A stretch of DNA of 64,000 nt from Cotesia glomerata (GCF_020080835.1 NC_058164.1:19896688-19960687), one strand, 5' to 3'. Counted from the first letter of the stretch, positions 24,147 to 36,500 are shown. Notes: generated by a model from the letters alone, not told the origin. Numbers and translations: made by a program.

Positions 24147-25208
24147 TAATTAATTATTAATAATTTACAACGTATATATATATGCGTGTATATCCACGAT
24201 GACTTAACACAAATATGAAATAAAATTTCTGAATAACAACAGATCTCCAATAATTAAAATGTAGAAAATTTTAACACAATTCAGTCCTTTCACCACTCCT
24301 ATATTTCTAATATAATTTAAACTAGAATATAATAATAATAACAATAATAAGAGAATAATGAATAAATAAAAAATATTAGTAAGTGAGAGTAAAGAGTAAA
24401 CTAAATAAAACACTCATTGAACTTATTTAGTCTTATACTTAGCCGCTTGATAGCAATAATGACACACGATAACTCGACGAACGTTTGAAGTTTACAGATA
24501 AAAAAATTCTTTTATTATTTATTTTTAATATTTCACCTTTTTTCTGCAATTTCAATGCATTATGACGATGACTACTGATGTCGGTACTAGGACTGTGTTA
24601 TTGAACCAATCAAATATTTTTTTATCAATCAACCAATCGCATTTAGTTTCTTTTTAATTGTCTTCATTTATTGGCTCTATTTTCTGTTCCTGCGCAGTTA
24701 AGAACATTCATATTTTTTTTCATTTTTAAATGTCATTTATAAGAGCGATAATTGTTGTTTTTCTATTGTTTATTGCGATATTCGATAATTATTGATATTT
24801 ATCATCTGTATTAATGAAAATTTCATTAAATCTTGCAATATTTTCATAAATAACTTTTGAATTTTGAATTTCCCGCGATTCATAAATTGAAATGGTGACA
24901 TGAAATGTTTTTATAGGTTATGAAATATAAATGTGGAATAAAGTAACAAAAGTTTACCGATATTCTGGAGGGAACTTATTGTAATAAATTTCAGTAAAAA
25001 AGTTTAATTTTACTAAAAAGTAAGTGATTATTTTCTTCCTTAATAATTTAGCTAATCACACGTTAAAATCAATTACTAAATTTTTTGCAATTTAATGTTT
25101 ACTTGGTTGTTTGGTTGTGTTTATTTTTCACAAAAAACAAAAAAAAAACAAATTAAATCTTAGTCTAAAATAATTGATTAATAAATTAACTTTGATATTT
25201 AGGTAAAA
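24147..25208. promoter_or_regulatory. Divergent intergenic region
   Basis: About 1.06 kb separate the start codons of the ACBD5-like gene (minus) and the MIF4G gene (plus), so this must hold both promoters. No TATA box is placed with confidence. TATTTAG just before 25203 may be the acceptor of a 5' UTR intron of the MIF4G gene. Frames read here on the minus strand are short and not protein-like. Confidence 0.45.
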
Positions 25209-27355
25209 ATGACATCTATTGGAAGAGGAAGGGGTTGGGGTAAAAATCCACAAGGTAATGAACGTCGACCTGGACAACAATTGGAGCCTCCACAAGTTCC
25301 CAATGCTGTTGAAAATGATGTCGACGATGATGCTGACAATGAATGGATAGAACGTATCAATAAGCTGGATATTACCGATGCTGAAGCTATTAAGAGTCCC
25401 CAAAATCCGATTGCTAACTTAATCAATTCAAGTCCACCGCCAGAAGATTTACAGTAATGACAATTACTTTTTTTATTTATATCATTATTACTAATAGTTG
25501 AAAAATTTTTTCTTATCAAATGATGATTTTCTTACAGAAACTTAGAAAAAGCTACTAAAAAAGCTATAAGAGATCGAGCTTTTGCTTTGAAAATGGTATT
25601 AGCATTTACAAATACAACTAACATTACTGCGCCGTTTTTAGGATCCCTTCAACCTTATTATGAAAGTAAAAATATTTTTTAATCATCTTATATTGTAGAT
25701 ACGAGAAATAGTAGGCATTAAACAGTTTTTCGGTATCTAAAAGTAAATTTCTTATAACTCGATAGAATTACTTGAAAATGTATGAATTGAAAAACAAAAA
25801 TATCTCCATGGAGTTAATGCTAAATTTTATTATTTAATTTGTTGATTCAAAAACGAAAACTTTATTGATGGTCTAGTATTTTCAGTATCATGATGATAAA
25901 AAGTACTCTTGACAGTTATTTAAAAATAGTTTTTCAGTTCAAAAAAGCACTCAAGGTATAAAAATTTCAAATAGTACTATGGTGCTTTGAGCATGAAATT
26001 ATAAATAGTACATATCAATTGAGATTTTTATTTTTATTAATTTACTCAGCTAAACATACATTTTAATCTATAAAATTATCTTCTTATCTTAAAAAATATT
26101 GAATACTTTTAAAATTTTTTATTACAAAAATTAATAAATTTTTTCGATTCAGACTAAAAATTTTATTTAATCTATCAATTAATTAACATATAAAACTAGA
26201 TTAATAATCATTAGATAAAAAAATTTATTATCTGTATAAAACGAACTGAATAACGTTCATTTCAATTTCAACTCAAAATTCAGAATTGGCTATTGTTATA
26301 ATTTTCTAATTTTTAATCAAAATAACTTTTAAAAAATGAAAATTTTATTATAAATTTGGTAAAACGTGTTAATTATCAATTTTATAATTATTAATGACAA
26401 AAGACTTACGATTCACTAATTGTAATGTATTTCTTGGCTATAATTTTTTAATTTCCAGATCGTGTGGAATTATTTAAGAAAAACCGTGAACATTTCTTAA
26501 ATTTAGTATTTATCCTCGGAGAAGCATATTGTCGAATAAGATATACCATCAGTAAAAATGTACCACCTAAAGTATTAGAAGTACCTCTAGTAGTATGTTT
26601 GAAAATGCTATTAGAAATAGCTGGTGAAGAGGAAATCGAGTTAGTAGTAATTCAGGTAACTAATTAAAGTTTTATTTTTAAATAAATTTATTACTACATT
26701 TTATATAAAACTTATAATATTTTATTCATTACTTTATAATATTTAAAATTAATTTATTTACAGATTTCATTGAATGGACCGATGCTACAATTAAGAGAAG
26801 TGAAGGAACTAAAAGAACTATTTATTTACGCTCGAGAAGTTTTGATAACTCGGAATATAAGTCCACGATCAAAAGCTTTGTTATTATTACTCATTGAACT
26901 TTACGAAGCAAACTTCAAATTCATGACGGGGCGAGTAGAAAAGTTCTACATTGAAAAATTGGGTCAACAATTCATCTTTAAGATACAACAAAATATAATG
27001 GGCCGTTATGATTCAGGTCATCAATAATAACTGATTTTCATACAAGAATTAGCCAAATAAAATCCAAATATCTGATTAATTTTTTAATTCAAAATATTTT
27101 CTTTGTTGTATTTCAGGCGACAACGATAAAACACATAAAAATGACGACATTCCTGGTATAATGTCGGCAGTAGCTGGAAGTCCGTGGCCACAGTCAAAGC
27201 AACCTATAAAATTATCACAGGATCCGCAAGAATTGAATACTTATAATTATAAGCCTCGCGATAATAATAGCGGAGGTGGAGGCGGTCTGTCATTAAATTC
27301 AGGACCACGGGCTATTCGTGGCTCTCGTGCAGCCGTTGATTCAAAATTATCATAA
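25209..27355 (+). CDS. MIF4G-domain protein (MIF4GD/CTIF/PAIP1-like)
   Basis: Five exons: 25209-25453, 25538-25665, 26459-26655, 26764-27016 and 27117-27355. All phases agree and total 1062 nt, 353 residues. The N-terminus has an Arg/Gly motif (MTSIGRGRGWGKNPQG) and an acidic segment (NDVDDDADNEW). Residues ~85-290 are helical and MIF4G-like (FLNLVFILGEAYCRIRYTI, LEVPLVVCLKMLLEIAGEEE, LKELFIYAREVLI, SRSKALLLLLIELYEANF-type helices). The C-terminus is Gly/Ser-rich (GGGGGLSLNSGPRAIRGSRAA). MIF4G proteins of this size act as adaptors in mRNA translation or decay, binding cap- or 3'-end factors. The fold assignment is fairly firm; which subfamily is not settled by eye. Confidence 0.75.
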
Positions 27356-29173
27356 TTTACAACTACTGATTTATAGTAATAAGCATTATTATAAGAATAT
27401 TAACCAATCAGTGATAAACATATTTAATTGATATAAATAATTACTATTTAAATTTTAACAAATGGATTAAGTAATCGTACACATTTTTAACGTTTTTTTT
27501 TTTTATTTTTTAGTGATTTTTTGTTTAGTGATACGTCTTAGCTATAGCGGATTAATTTTATGTACAATGATAATTGTCAATTTTTACACTTTCAATAAAT
27601 AATAATTAAAAAATAGATAACATATCAACCAATTATTTTCTTTGATCATTAAAATTGATTTTATTGAAGATGTATGGATAAAAAAATGTAATTTTATATT
27701 ACATACGAACTAAAGAAATTAAAAAATATGAACTTAAGTTTAGGATTTTGATTACCATTAATATTTCGGAATATTAAAAATAAATAATCGGATCGACATA
27801 ACTAGAACTAAAATAATTGTTATTTTATTCCAATAAATTAACATTACTAATAATGCATGCGCATTATTGAATAAGGTTCTATTCGGCCATACCCGGGATG
27901 GAATGATATGTTCTTAAATAAATATGAAAAAAAGATTTTTTTTTAATTTTCAAAATCATAATATAATTTGAAAATATCGAAAATAGACTAATAATAGCTT
28001 AAATTGAAAAAAATCTTGTAAATTTCAAGATAAATTTAAGCTATTTTCTACGATTGACAAAGTATTCGAAGATAAAGACCCAAAATATATTTATTGATAA
28101 CTTTTAAAAATTGTCCTAATCACAAATTAAATTGAAAAAACTTATCATAAGTGGGAAAACAATAGCTAAAATTAAAGATAATTATGTGAACTTTAAGGTA
28201 AATAATAGATTTGAGCTATCTTTCACGATTGGCCAATGCTATTTTCACCATACCTCGAAGAAACATAATATGTAATAATAATATACAATAATAAAACTCA
28301 CTTCAAATTGTGACATAAGACCGGTTACAATAAGTAGATTTTCAAAGAAATTTATCTAAAAGTTTTTATTGTGAGAATAGAATATTCATAAAACATTTTC
28401 TTGGAAAAATATATTTTTTTTAAATTTATCAAATGGTTGAATAATTGTAAACTAAAAAAATTTTTGACTAGCATGCCAGTTAAGCTTATCCTTTATTTTC
28501 AAAAATATGCTCACAAAAATCTTTATTTATATCAAATTTTACTTGTTTTGTACCTAAGAGATAATTTGCGATCAGACGTAAAATTTGTTCGTATTCTTTG
28601 AAGACATTCATTAATATATTGACCAAACGCAATTATATTCATCCAAAGTAAAATCTTTTATGATTCTAATGTAAATTTGAGTGTTATTTTCAATAAAATT
28701 TATTATACTTGCATGTTGCTATTATTGTTTATTTAAATTGTTAAAGGAGTATGTGAAGTTTCAGAACCGGAAGTGTCATAACTAAATATTGAAGAATTTT
28801 TTATCTCTTTAGTTTACATCACATAAAAACTATTAAAATATGCGCTAAAATATTTTATAATGAGAGAAAATTAACTTTAAAAATGAATCAAAAGTAATAA
28901 CTGAAGAAAATTTGGAGCAAATGTCAAATTTGAAAACAGACAAAATAGTTTTAAAAAATTTTAGGGAGAAATTGGACGGTCTCTCTCCATGGTCCGTGTA
29001 AAAGTCAGTACGTACTGACTGGGAACAGCAGCGCTACTAGTTCCAAAAATCGTCGCTAATTCCATAAACAATAAAAGCCGTTATTAATTCTATAAAAAAT
29101 TCGTTTTGTTTTGAATTTTGTTCCATACGGACAATTTTCGTCAAATAAATCGTGATAGTCTTCAAGATTCAAG
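27356..29173. other. AT-rich intergenic stretch with H1 promoter
   Basis: 3' flank of the MIF4G gene and 5' flank of the histone H1 gene. No exon or repeat is recognised. The ~200 bases before 29174 should hold the H1 promoter; a GTCAGTACGTACTGAC palindrome lies at about 29003-29020. Confidence 0.4.
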
Positions 29174-30019
29174 ATGACGTCAAAAACTGAATCTTCATCC
29201 AATGTTCAGAAGATACCACTTGCCTTAGAATTGCTAGTTGCCAAGAAACCAGCTGCAAAGGCAATTCATCCAAGTACTGCTGACATGGTTACAACAGCAA
29301 TCAGAATTCTTGATGAGCGTGGAGGATCATCTCTTCAAGCTATTAAGAAGTACATTAATGCTACATACCTAGTTGATACTGACAGAATGGCACCTTTCAT
29401 CAAGAAGTTCATCAAATCAGCAGTCATTACGGGATCATTGATACAAACTAAAGGAATTGGTGCTACTGGATCATTCAAGCTTGCACCCGAGAAAGCATCC
29501 AAAACTAAGAAAAAACTCACGGCTGCCAAGAAACCAACGAAGAAGTCTGCTGGTGAAGCCAAGTCTGCAGGTGAGAAACGTGCCGGGGAAGCTGCTGATG
29601 AAGCTCAGTCTCCAGCTAAAAAAAATACTAAGAAACCAACAGCTAAAGAAATTGCTAATGATGCTCAGTCTCCAGCTAAAAAAGCTACTAAGAAACAAGC
29701 TGCTAAGAAAACTGATGAAGCCGAGGCTCCAGGTGAGAAACGTACCAAGAAAACAGCTGATGATGCGCAGTCTCCCCCTAAAGAAGTTGCCAAAAAACCA
29801 GCAGCTAAGAAAACTGCTAATGAACCCAAGGCTCCAGTTGAAAAAGCTGCTAAGAAACCCAAGTCTGTTAAAAAGATCTCTGATGAAGCCATGTCTCCAA
29901 CGAAGAAAGCCGCTGCGTCTCCGAAGACTAAGAAAGCAATGAAGAGTTCCACGGATCAGCCAAAATCTCCCAAAACTAAAAGAAAAGCTACGTCTAAAAC
30001 AACCAAGGATGCTAAGTAA
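29174..30019 (+). CDS. H1: Linker histone H1
   Basis: A single-exon gene of 281 residues. Residues ~30-105 form the winged-helix globular domain (HPSTADMVTTAIRILDERGG, SSLQAIKKYI, KFIKSAVITGSLIQTKGIGATGSFKLA). The C-terminal ~175 residues are a Lys/Ala/Pro tail built from loose repeats of about 20 residues (DEAQSPAKKATKK type). These contain many SPxK sites that cyclin-dependent kinases usually phosphorylate. It binds linker DNA at the nucleosome entry/exit site. The gene stands alone; no core histones are nearby. I see no histone stem-loop after the stop. Instead AATAAA occurs at about 30189, so the message is probably polyadenylated. Confidence 0.95.
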   Translation: MTSKTESSSNVQKIPLALELLVAKKPAAKAIHPSTADMVTTAIRILDERGGSSLQAIKKYINATYLVDTDRMAPFIKKFIKSAVITGSLIQTKGIGATGSFKLAPEKASKTKKKLTAAKKPTKKSAGEAKSAGEKRAGEAADEAQSPAKKNTKKPTAKEIANDAQSPAKKATKKQAAKKTDEAEAPGEKRTKKTADDAQSPPKEVAKKPAAKKTANEPKAPVEKAAKKPKSVKKISDEAMSPTKKAAASPKTKKAMKSSTDQPKSPKTKRKATSKTTKDAK

Positions 30020-30629
30020 TTTAATTTTTTTAACAATATTTTTCATGATACTAAAACTAGCAGATGTTAAACAATTTTTGAGTTTTTTTTTAATAATTAA
30101 ATCAGTACTGAAAAAATGTTGAAAAAAAATTTTTGAAGTCTGTTACACGAAAAATTTTTCTTTTAATTTTTTTGTTATATTTTTTTCAATAAAAGTCAAA
30201 AATTGTCAGATGTCTGCTAAATTTATTTTCATTATTGTTTCTGTTTGAAATTTTATTCATTAATACTCATATGTACGTATATTATAAATAACAAAATATT
30301 TCATCTTTAATTTATAAAAACTTATTTAAATTAATATCATTTTTTATTCTGTTAATTGAAATCTTTAATTTACAAAAATTTGAGTTTATAATATTTAAAA
30401 TAAAAACTTTCTTATATATTATATATTATATTATATTATATATTATACTAGTTTTATGTTAACACGATATAAATGTACAATTATAATTTTTTTATCATCT
30501 TCCTATAAATATTTCAACTAATGTCTGGAAAATATCAATAATAACTCTCTGAAATTTCTTCATTGAAATTTTTTTTTTTGTAATTTAAACTTAAAATAAA
30601 ATTTCCAAATTATAACTATACTCAAAGTC
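30020..30629. other. 3' flanks of H1 and the convergent secreted-protein gene
   Basis: AT-rich, with a (TATAT)-type low-complexity stretch at about 30413-30450. A candidate H1 polyadenylation signal AATAAA lies near 30189. No gene is seen. Confidence 0.45.
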
Positions 30630-31147
30630 TTAAATTGATTCCGGGGGAAAGTAACAGAGCTGAATTTGTGATTTCAATAGAAATTGCTTCATGCCACCTT
30701 CAAAATTTGGGCAGTTATTGATAGCAAAATGAAACAATGAACGACCTGCTTCTTTTTCCATAAGAAGCTTATTTGTTACTTCAGCTAGATCTGATAGAGT
30801 CAAATGTATCTCAGATTTGTCACAACGAATGTAATACACTGAACTGAGTTTATCGCCTTCATCTCCGTATAAATGCAAATAAACTCCTTCCATTTTCTGT
30901 TGTATCATTTCAGTTACAAATGGGAAGAAACCATCCACGTCTGATATTTGTCGCGTCCCATTTTCAGTGACATATTCTATTCGTGGACATGGCAGTTTAC
31001 TATTTATTGACGAATGAGCCTAAAAGAAATATATTTAACAATTAACTTATAAAAATCAAACTATTAATTAAATATAAAAGTTATTGAATATCTCACCGAT
31101 TGAAATATACCATTGAGAATAGTTAGATAAAATAATTTGATAAACAT
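30630..31147 (-). CDS. Small secreted protein, unrecognised
   Basis: Two exons on the minus strand: 31147-31097 (17 codons) and 31019-30630, joined in phase 0, giving 146 residues. The first exon encodes a hydrophobic start (MFIKLFYLTILNGIFQS) that reads as a signal peptide with cleavage near AHSS. The mature part has about four Cys (in KLPCPRIEY, YIRCDKSE, NNCPNFEGG, IQLCYFPPE), which could form two disulfides. It contains VYLHLYGDEGDKLSSVYYIRC and LSDLAEVTNKLLMEKEAGRS. I do not recognise a family. In a parasitoid it could be a venom, haemolymph or reproductive-tract protein, but that is speculation. Confidence 0.7.
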
Positions 31148-32371
31148 TTTTAGCAATTAATTAAATTCAGTGAGTAATTTATTCCTATTTAGCCTATGTT
31201 ATTTTCAAAGAGTTAGTTTTTCTGATGGCCTGGAGTGTAATAGGCAAAAATTTAATCCAAGTTGTATTTATATTAAACATTGAGGAAAATACTTAGATAT
31301 TTTTTCTTCAATTATAGTTTTTCTATGTTAAATATACTCAATTTTTTCTCATTATTATAAAGTCAATGATAAGATCGCCTTATCAGTGACCTCAAATTTG
31401 TATTAGTTCAGTTATAGAACGATTTTACTGAGTATTGATCAGATTATGAAACTTACATTTCTTCTCATTAATTATTTATAAAAATATAAAAGAAAACTTA
31501 TCATTCAATTTTTTCAGCTTTCTATTTTGATGATTTGGATTATCAAAATTGTTGGCAGCTATTTTGTAAAAGTTATCAGTAATCTGATAATTCAATTTAG
31601 TGTTTCGCTATTTTACCTCTGAAACTATCGTGTTTCTACAATAGAAATAAAGTATAGTTTATCCTTTGTTTACCTTATGGAAAACTCGGTTCTCTACAAG
31701 TTACACTAAATTTTCAATAACTACAAATGGTACATGATTCATCGAGTTGACAATAAAACAAGATCAGTTTATGAAATTAACTCTTAAAATAACGGTAGGA
31801 AAAATATTATTAATTAAATTTTTACCAATTTATGTTAATAAAGAATTTATGTTCATTAAAGTACTGTTGAATTGGAAATCCTGTAGAACAGAAGAAAATT
31901 TCAGAACAGAACACGTGGATATAAATAAAATAAATTATAGGAATTCTTTATACATTGTACAAGTCAGTTTGATTGAATTTCGACTGATACCTATTAAGTA
32001 GATATTAAGTAGAATAAAAAATGGTAAATGAATTAAATCTGACGGCCATGAGTGACAAATAAATTCTTCGGCTATTTTGTCCCAATTTCCTTCGTACATC
32101 AACCACGTTAACAAAATTTTGTTCGTGAAATTTTTAACTTTTATTCTAGCGTATCAAAAGTTTTGCTAAGTCGAGTTTTTATGTAAATTAACATCAATAT
32201 TAACAAAATTAGTGATGTACTTGACTTCTTTTATATACTTCACGTAAATTAATATGAATAAAGCTCATATATTATGAGTAAAGGCTTTCAAAGATAATTC
32301 CAGGTGGTTATAGATATTAATAATTTCATTTTGTCGATATTACAGAGTAATAGTTACATATGTTTATTTAA
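31148..32371. other. AT-rich intergenic stretch, nothing supported
   Basis: Upstream of the secreted-protein gene. A frame at 31747-32001 has AT-driven composition with no recognisable features and no splice support, so I do not call it a gene. Confidence 0.4.
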
Positions 32372-33180
32372 ATATAGTAATCTTAGATGATAAATTATCA
32401 TGGTCTGAACAAGTAAATGATGCATGTTATAGATGTATGAGAACTCTTGCACAATTAAAAATGTATGGTAACATTTTTAATTTACGCGCAAGGAAAAAAC
32501 TTGTTATCACTTTAATATGGCCTATCTTTGATTACTGTGCTGCAGTTTATAGCGATATAACTGCACAACAACAGCTTAAAATGCAAAGAAAATTAAATTC
32601 CTGTGTGCGCTATATTTTTAAAATAAACAGATACGAACATGTTACTCCGTATTACCGTGATTTAGGCTGGCTTACACTTAAAACTAGACGTGAATTCTTT
32701 TATTGCTGCTTGATTTACAAGGCAATTAAAATGCGTCAGATGCCTCTATTTCATAGGGAATTATTTACAATTGAACCTAGATTCCGGAGAGGCGATGATA
32801 GACAAGACTTATTAGTACTTCCTAACTGTAATAGTGTTAAATATGATAAGTCGTTCATTGTTAGCGCAATAAGGGCGTGGAATAAACTACCAATAGACTG
32901 TACAAATGAATGTATTTTTAAGGAATTTCGGAGTTCATGCTTTAATTTCTATCTGTCGAATTTAAAAGAATAACTGATTGATTGATAAATGATTGATAAA
33001 TTTGTAATGATGTGATGATGATAGTGCATTATTATTTACTTTTTACTTTTTACTTTTTATATTTTATATATGATTATATATTTATACCATATACTTTGTG
33101 TTAAATAATTGTATCCGTGATGGCCGCAAGGAGCCTAGACTCCATGGCCAAATAACAATAAATAAATAAATAAATAAATA
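32372..33180 (+). mobile_element. LINE 3' fragment
   Basis: A severely 5'-truncated non-LTR retrotransposon. It starts within VILDDKLSWSEQVNDACYR, continues through the C-terminal RT thumb region to the stop at 32973 (IWPIFDYCAAVYSDI, LNSCVRYIFKINRYEHVTPY, KSFIVSAIRAWNKLP), and ends with a 3' UTR and a (AATA)n tail at 33160-33180. The surviving frame has no stop, so the insertion is fairly recent. Confidence 0.85.
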
Positions 33181-34626
33181 TACAGAATTACAAAAATATC
33201 TTTAAAAATGATTGACATTTGATTTTTGTCATTATACTCATTATCAATAAAACTAGAGGAACAATTTACAAAGAAATGATGCATTTTTAATAAATCGTGG
33301 AAAGTCAACACACGTTTATTTACTGCTTATAACATACTAGCATCATATATTGATGAAAAGATAACTTGATTCAAGAGCAAAATTCTTGAACCAAGAACGT
33401 CATTTTGAAGAATTTAATTATCTTTAATAAAGTAGAAAAATTCTTAAATCAAGTAAAATTTACTTGAGTCAAAATTTTTGCTTAATTGATTGCATCTTAA
33501 CTCAAATATATAAGAAAACTAACGTTTTAAAAAATTAAAAAAAAAAAAACTCTTCATGATGCAGAGTGACGTAAAAAATAACTTAAGAAACATTAAAAAA
33601 AAAAGTTTAAAATTTCGAGAAATTTATTTATTGTTGTCAATTCGGAACATAGCTATAAGACGTAAAGTATCAGGGATTTTTGTTTGTACTTAAAAATTTT
33701 TTATACTTTTCATATTGATCTTCTTGAGTATGTAAATTGCTTTATAGAAATTCGAATGCAACACCCAATGTCAAAATTATTATATTTTTAGGTATCACAT
33801 GAAAAGATAAAAGGTATTTTAATTATTTTATTTTTCTATCTTAACATGAGTGTTTAAAGCAAACATATATTATGTAACTTATTAAATCTCATAAGTAGGT
33901 AAAATTCTACGAAATTTACTTATTCGAAAAAAACGCTTATTTGGAAACATAAGAGTATAAAAAATGTTATAAATAAAAGAATGAAAATAAAATTAATGAA
34001 CAGTTCACGAGTAAAGTCATCAAAAGATAAAGATGGTATTATTTTTAGTATATAAAATAAGAAAAAAAAAAGCTCATAAATTTTATTTTTAACTGAAACT
34101 AAAAATATTTTAACATTATTGAGTAAAAAAATGCTACGTATCAAGTATAAATAAAACAAAAATTTTTTTTTTTAAACAAAAACATGAGAAAAAAAATTGC
34201 AGGAGTTAATGTTTTAATACTAAAAATAATATCCTGATTTTACCGGTACAATTTCTGCTAAATCAATGTCTTGCTCAGAAAAATAATAATGTTATCTTCA
34301 AAATTCCTAATTTTAACTTTGTTGTTTTTGAACGCTCATTCTTAGTGTCAGCTATACGCCTATGACAGGAGCTTTCGGTGGAGGTCATAAGCTTATTGTC
34401 AGTAGAGAGTTTTAAACTCAAAATGTTAAATTTCCTTTTGGATCTTGAAGCAGATGGTAAAGAAGTAAACTTGGTTGTAAATAGTTGGTAATTTGCAGGA
34501 ATTAGTAAGAGTTGTAAATCTTGTTAACAGTAGATTTGTAAATCTTGAAGTGTTATGTTCTTAATTACTTACGAAATTAACTTAAAACTAATTATAAATG
34601 TATGTAAATATATGTATGTAAATAAA
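33181..34626. other. AT-rich intergenic stretch, nothing supported
   Basis: Low-complexity A/T sequence with no exon, RNA gene or repeat that I can support. Confidence 0.4.
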
Positions 34627-35371
34627 TCAGTTTTTCGGAATCGCCAAAAAAATCGCAGAAAATCCCATATCTTCTTCTATATCATTACTGACAAATATAA
34701 TAGACACTGTATTTTCTGTAGAATTTATTAGCAATGAGTTTTCAATACCACAATAATTCCCGATCGGCTGTGAGTAAATATCATTGCCGTTCCGTATTTC
34801 TAAGAAGTCATTCAGACAACCTTTACTTCGTTCAAGGGCTAAATCATTAACTTTCATTGTTATCAGATGATTATCTGGTACAGTAAGATGTCAAACGCAC
34901 CGTATATTCGGCGGATATTTGTCAGGATAATTAGTCGATTCTATTGTTAAAATAGCGTCTGATTTAACATCGAAATCGCCTCCACAAATAGTCTCGTAGT
35001 CCACATTGAAAGCATTGACAATATTTTTATCACTTGTTTTGACATAAGCCACTTGTAAAAAATTGGTCGCAATTAAATTGACTGCTTCCATTTTCCCACA
35101 ATAACGATCTGGAGAAAAAGTTATTTTATAAATAACAATTAAATCATTTTAAATTATATAGATACAGGTATTATTGTTTATTAATAAAGAAACGCACTCA
35201 TTACTGTGTCACCAGCCTCGTAACCGTTTTTCACCTCTAAATAGTCGACGAGACAGTCAGGACTTTCGTGAATATTCATTTCTTTGATGTGAAGTTCAAT
35301 TTTTTCTCCTGCATCTTGACTAATTGGTGGACCAAAAATACCTTTGGGGTCCAATAATGTTCCTCCACATA
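34627..35371 (-). pseudogene. Tandem CUB-domain gene fragment with a nonsense codon
   Basis: Two exons on the minus strand: 35371-35198 and 35108-34627. Phases match across a GTGCGT donor and a TTTCTCCAG acceptor. The first CUB starts CGGTLLDPKGIFGPP and continues CLVDYLEVKNG and RYCGKMEA, but lacks the usual SPNYP...C.W segment after the glycine. The second starts CGGDFDV and has STNYPDKYPPNIRCV, CLNDFLEIRNGND, NYCG and GFSAIFLA. At 34891-34893 a TGA sits exactly where CUB domains have Trp (C-V-W). No upstream exons or protease domain are found. CUB modules occur in secreted proteases and binding proteins. The fragment is most likely a pseudogene, although an assembly or base error at the TGA cannot be excluded. 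Confidence 0.7.
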
Positions 35372-35459
35372 CTGAAAAATATTATAAAGCATTATTTATT
35401 ACTCTCACGATATCAATTCGTATAAAAAGAGAAATTCTGAATTTTTTTAATTAAATTAA

Positions 35460-36500
35460 AAAGATTAAAAATAGATGAATTTTTTCTTAGGATATTGAGC
35501 TCTTCGAGCTCAAAAGTCTGATGAGACTTAAATACAATACCATTTTTGGAATTTTCAAGTTACGATAACTTTTGAATGGATCAACCGATTTTTACGTTCT
35601 TGTCGGTGATTGACGTGGCGATTGACGTGGCGTTTTTTAGGCTCTAATATGTATTTAATTTTTTTAAAAACGATCCAAAAAGAAATGTTGAAGTTATGTA
35701 GAAAAAAAACTTTTTTCGAAATTTTTCGTTTTCGATAACTCCCGAACGAAGAATATATGGCGAGGCTTTCGCCTACCTCCGAAGAGGCCATTTCCTGGGC
35801 TTAAAAGAGCTATACACGCTCGTATATCTATCCTACCCTCACATAGGAAATACACAGCCAAGTTTGCTGGCAAGGAAAAACCCTGCCCTCAAGCATTTAC
35901 GCTATATCATAGGACAGATGTGAATTGAGTTGAATTTAATGTCAATCTGTCCTCGTACTCAGTTAACTGTATCAACCCATTCAACGACTGCGTTAGCCTG
36001 ATCGGTAATATAATGACAACCCGACCAGTTAACAGCGGGGCCCATGCGGGGAGGTACAGCCGTAAGACCTGTTTGAGCCATAACACTTATCCCCCCTCCA
36101 AGAGTCTCGTTCGTACGTCTGTCTAATCTAGTCCCCGAATCTTTGAGCTTACCTGCGTTGCCAAATAATTTGACAACGTCACGAGGCCTTGCTCAGAATA
36201 ACTCCCGAACGAATCAACCGATTTTGACAGGACTAGCGGCAATCAACGTGGTTTTTCAAGTTTAAAAGCGGATTAGTTTTTGAGATTGATCGGTGCAGCC
36301 GTTTGAAAATTGTCCAAAAAAACCATTTTTTGAAAACTTTATTTTTGAGATTTCTCAAAATCTAGCAAACCGAATCGATTCAAATTTTCACGAAATTTAA
36401 TGACAATGATACTCTTTGGATTGCTTATCTCGATCTGATCGGTAGAGCCGTTTAAAAGTTATAAGAGGTTTACACACACAGCCGCACGTTTTCCGCAAGT
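35460..36500. repeat. Old repeat region interrupted by a younger insertion
   Basis: Sequence full of phrases such as 'cgataacttttgaatggatcaaccgattttt' and 'actcccgaacgaatcaaccgattttgac' repeats its own theme within itself. It flanks the insertion at 35751-36197 on both sides. It looks like a degraded interspersed repeat. No protein is encoded. Confidence 0.45.
35751..36197. mobile_element. 447-bp GC-richer insertion with 16-bp direct repeats
   Basis: The 16-base word ATAACTCCCGAACGAA occurs at 35735-35750 and again at 36198-36213, exactly bracketing this block. This is the signature of a target-site duplication of retroposition length. The inserted sequence is clearly richer in G+C than its surroundings. 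It contains a near-palindrome (GTTGCCAAATAATTTGACAAC, about 36156-36176). It has no poly-A tail, no convincing pol III boxes and no long frame. It may be a SINE-like retroposon of unknown origin. Confidence 0.65.

Noticed and set aside
25128..25519. Minus-strand frames across the first MIF4G exon
   Set aside because: Antisense shadows of the coding exon; the plus-strand model has matching splice phases throughout.
28401..28601. Short frame between the MIF4G and H1 genes
   Set aside because: AT-driven Lys/Leu/Tyr composition, no splice or homology support.
29457..30046. Several long open frames overlapping histone H1 in other frames
   Set aside because: They arise from the biased Lys/Ala codons of the H1 tail; composition is all Leu/Arg or Phe/Ser and there is no independent support.
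11205..33180. Viral or polydnavirus-derived genes in this part
   Set aside because: I looked for capsid, nudivirus-type and typical wasp-virus gene features and saw none; the foreign sequence is LINE, SINE and DNA transposon.
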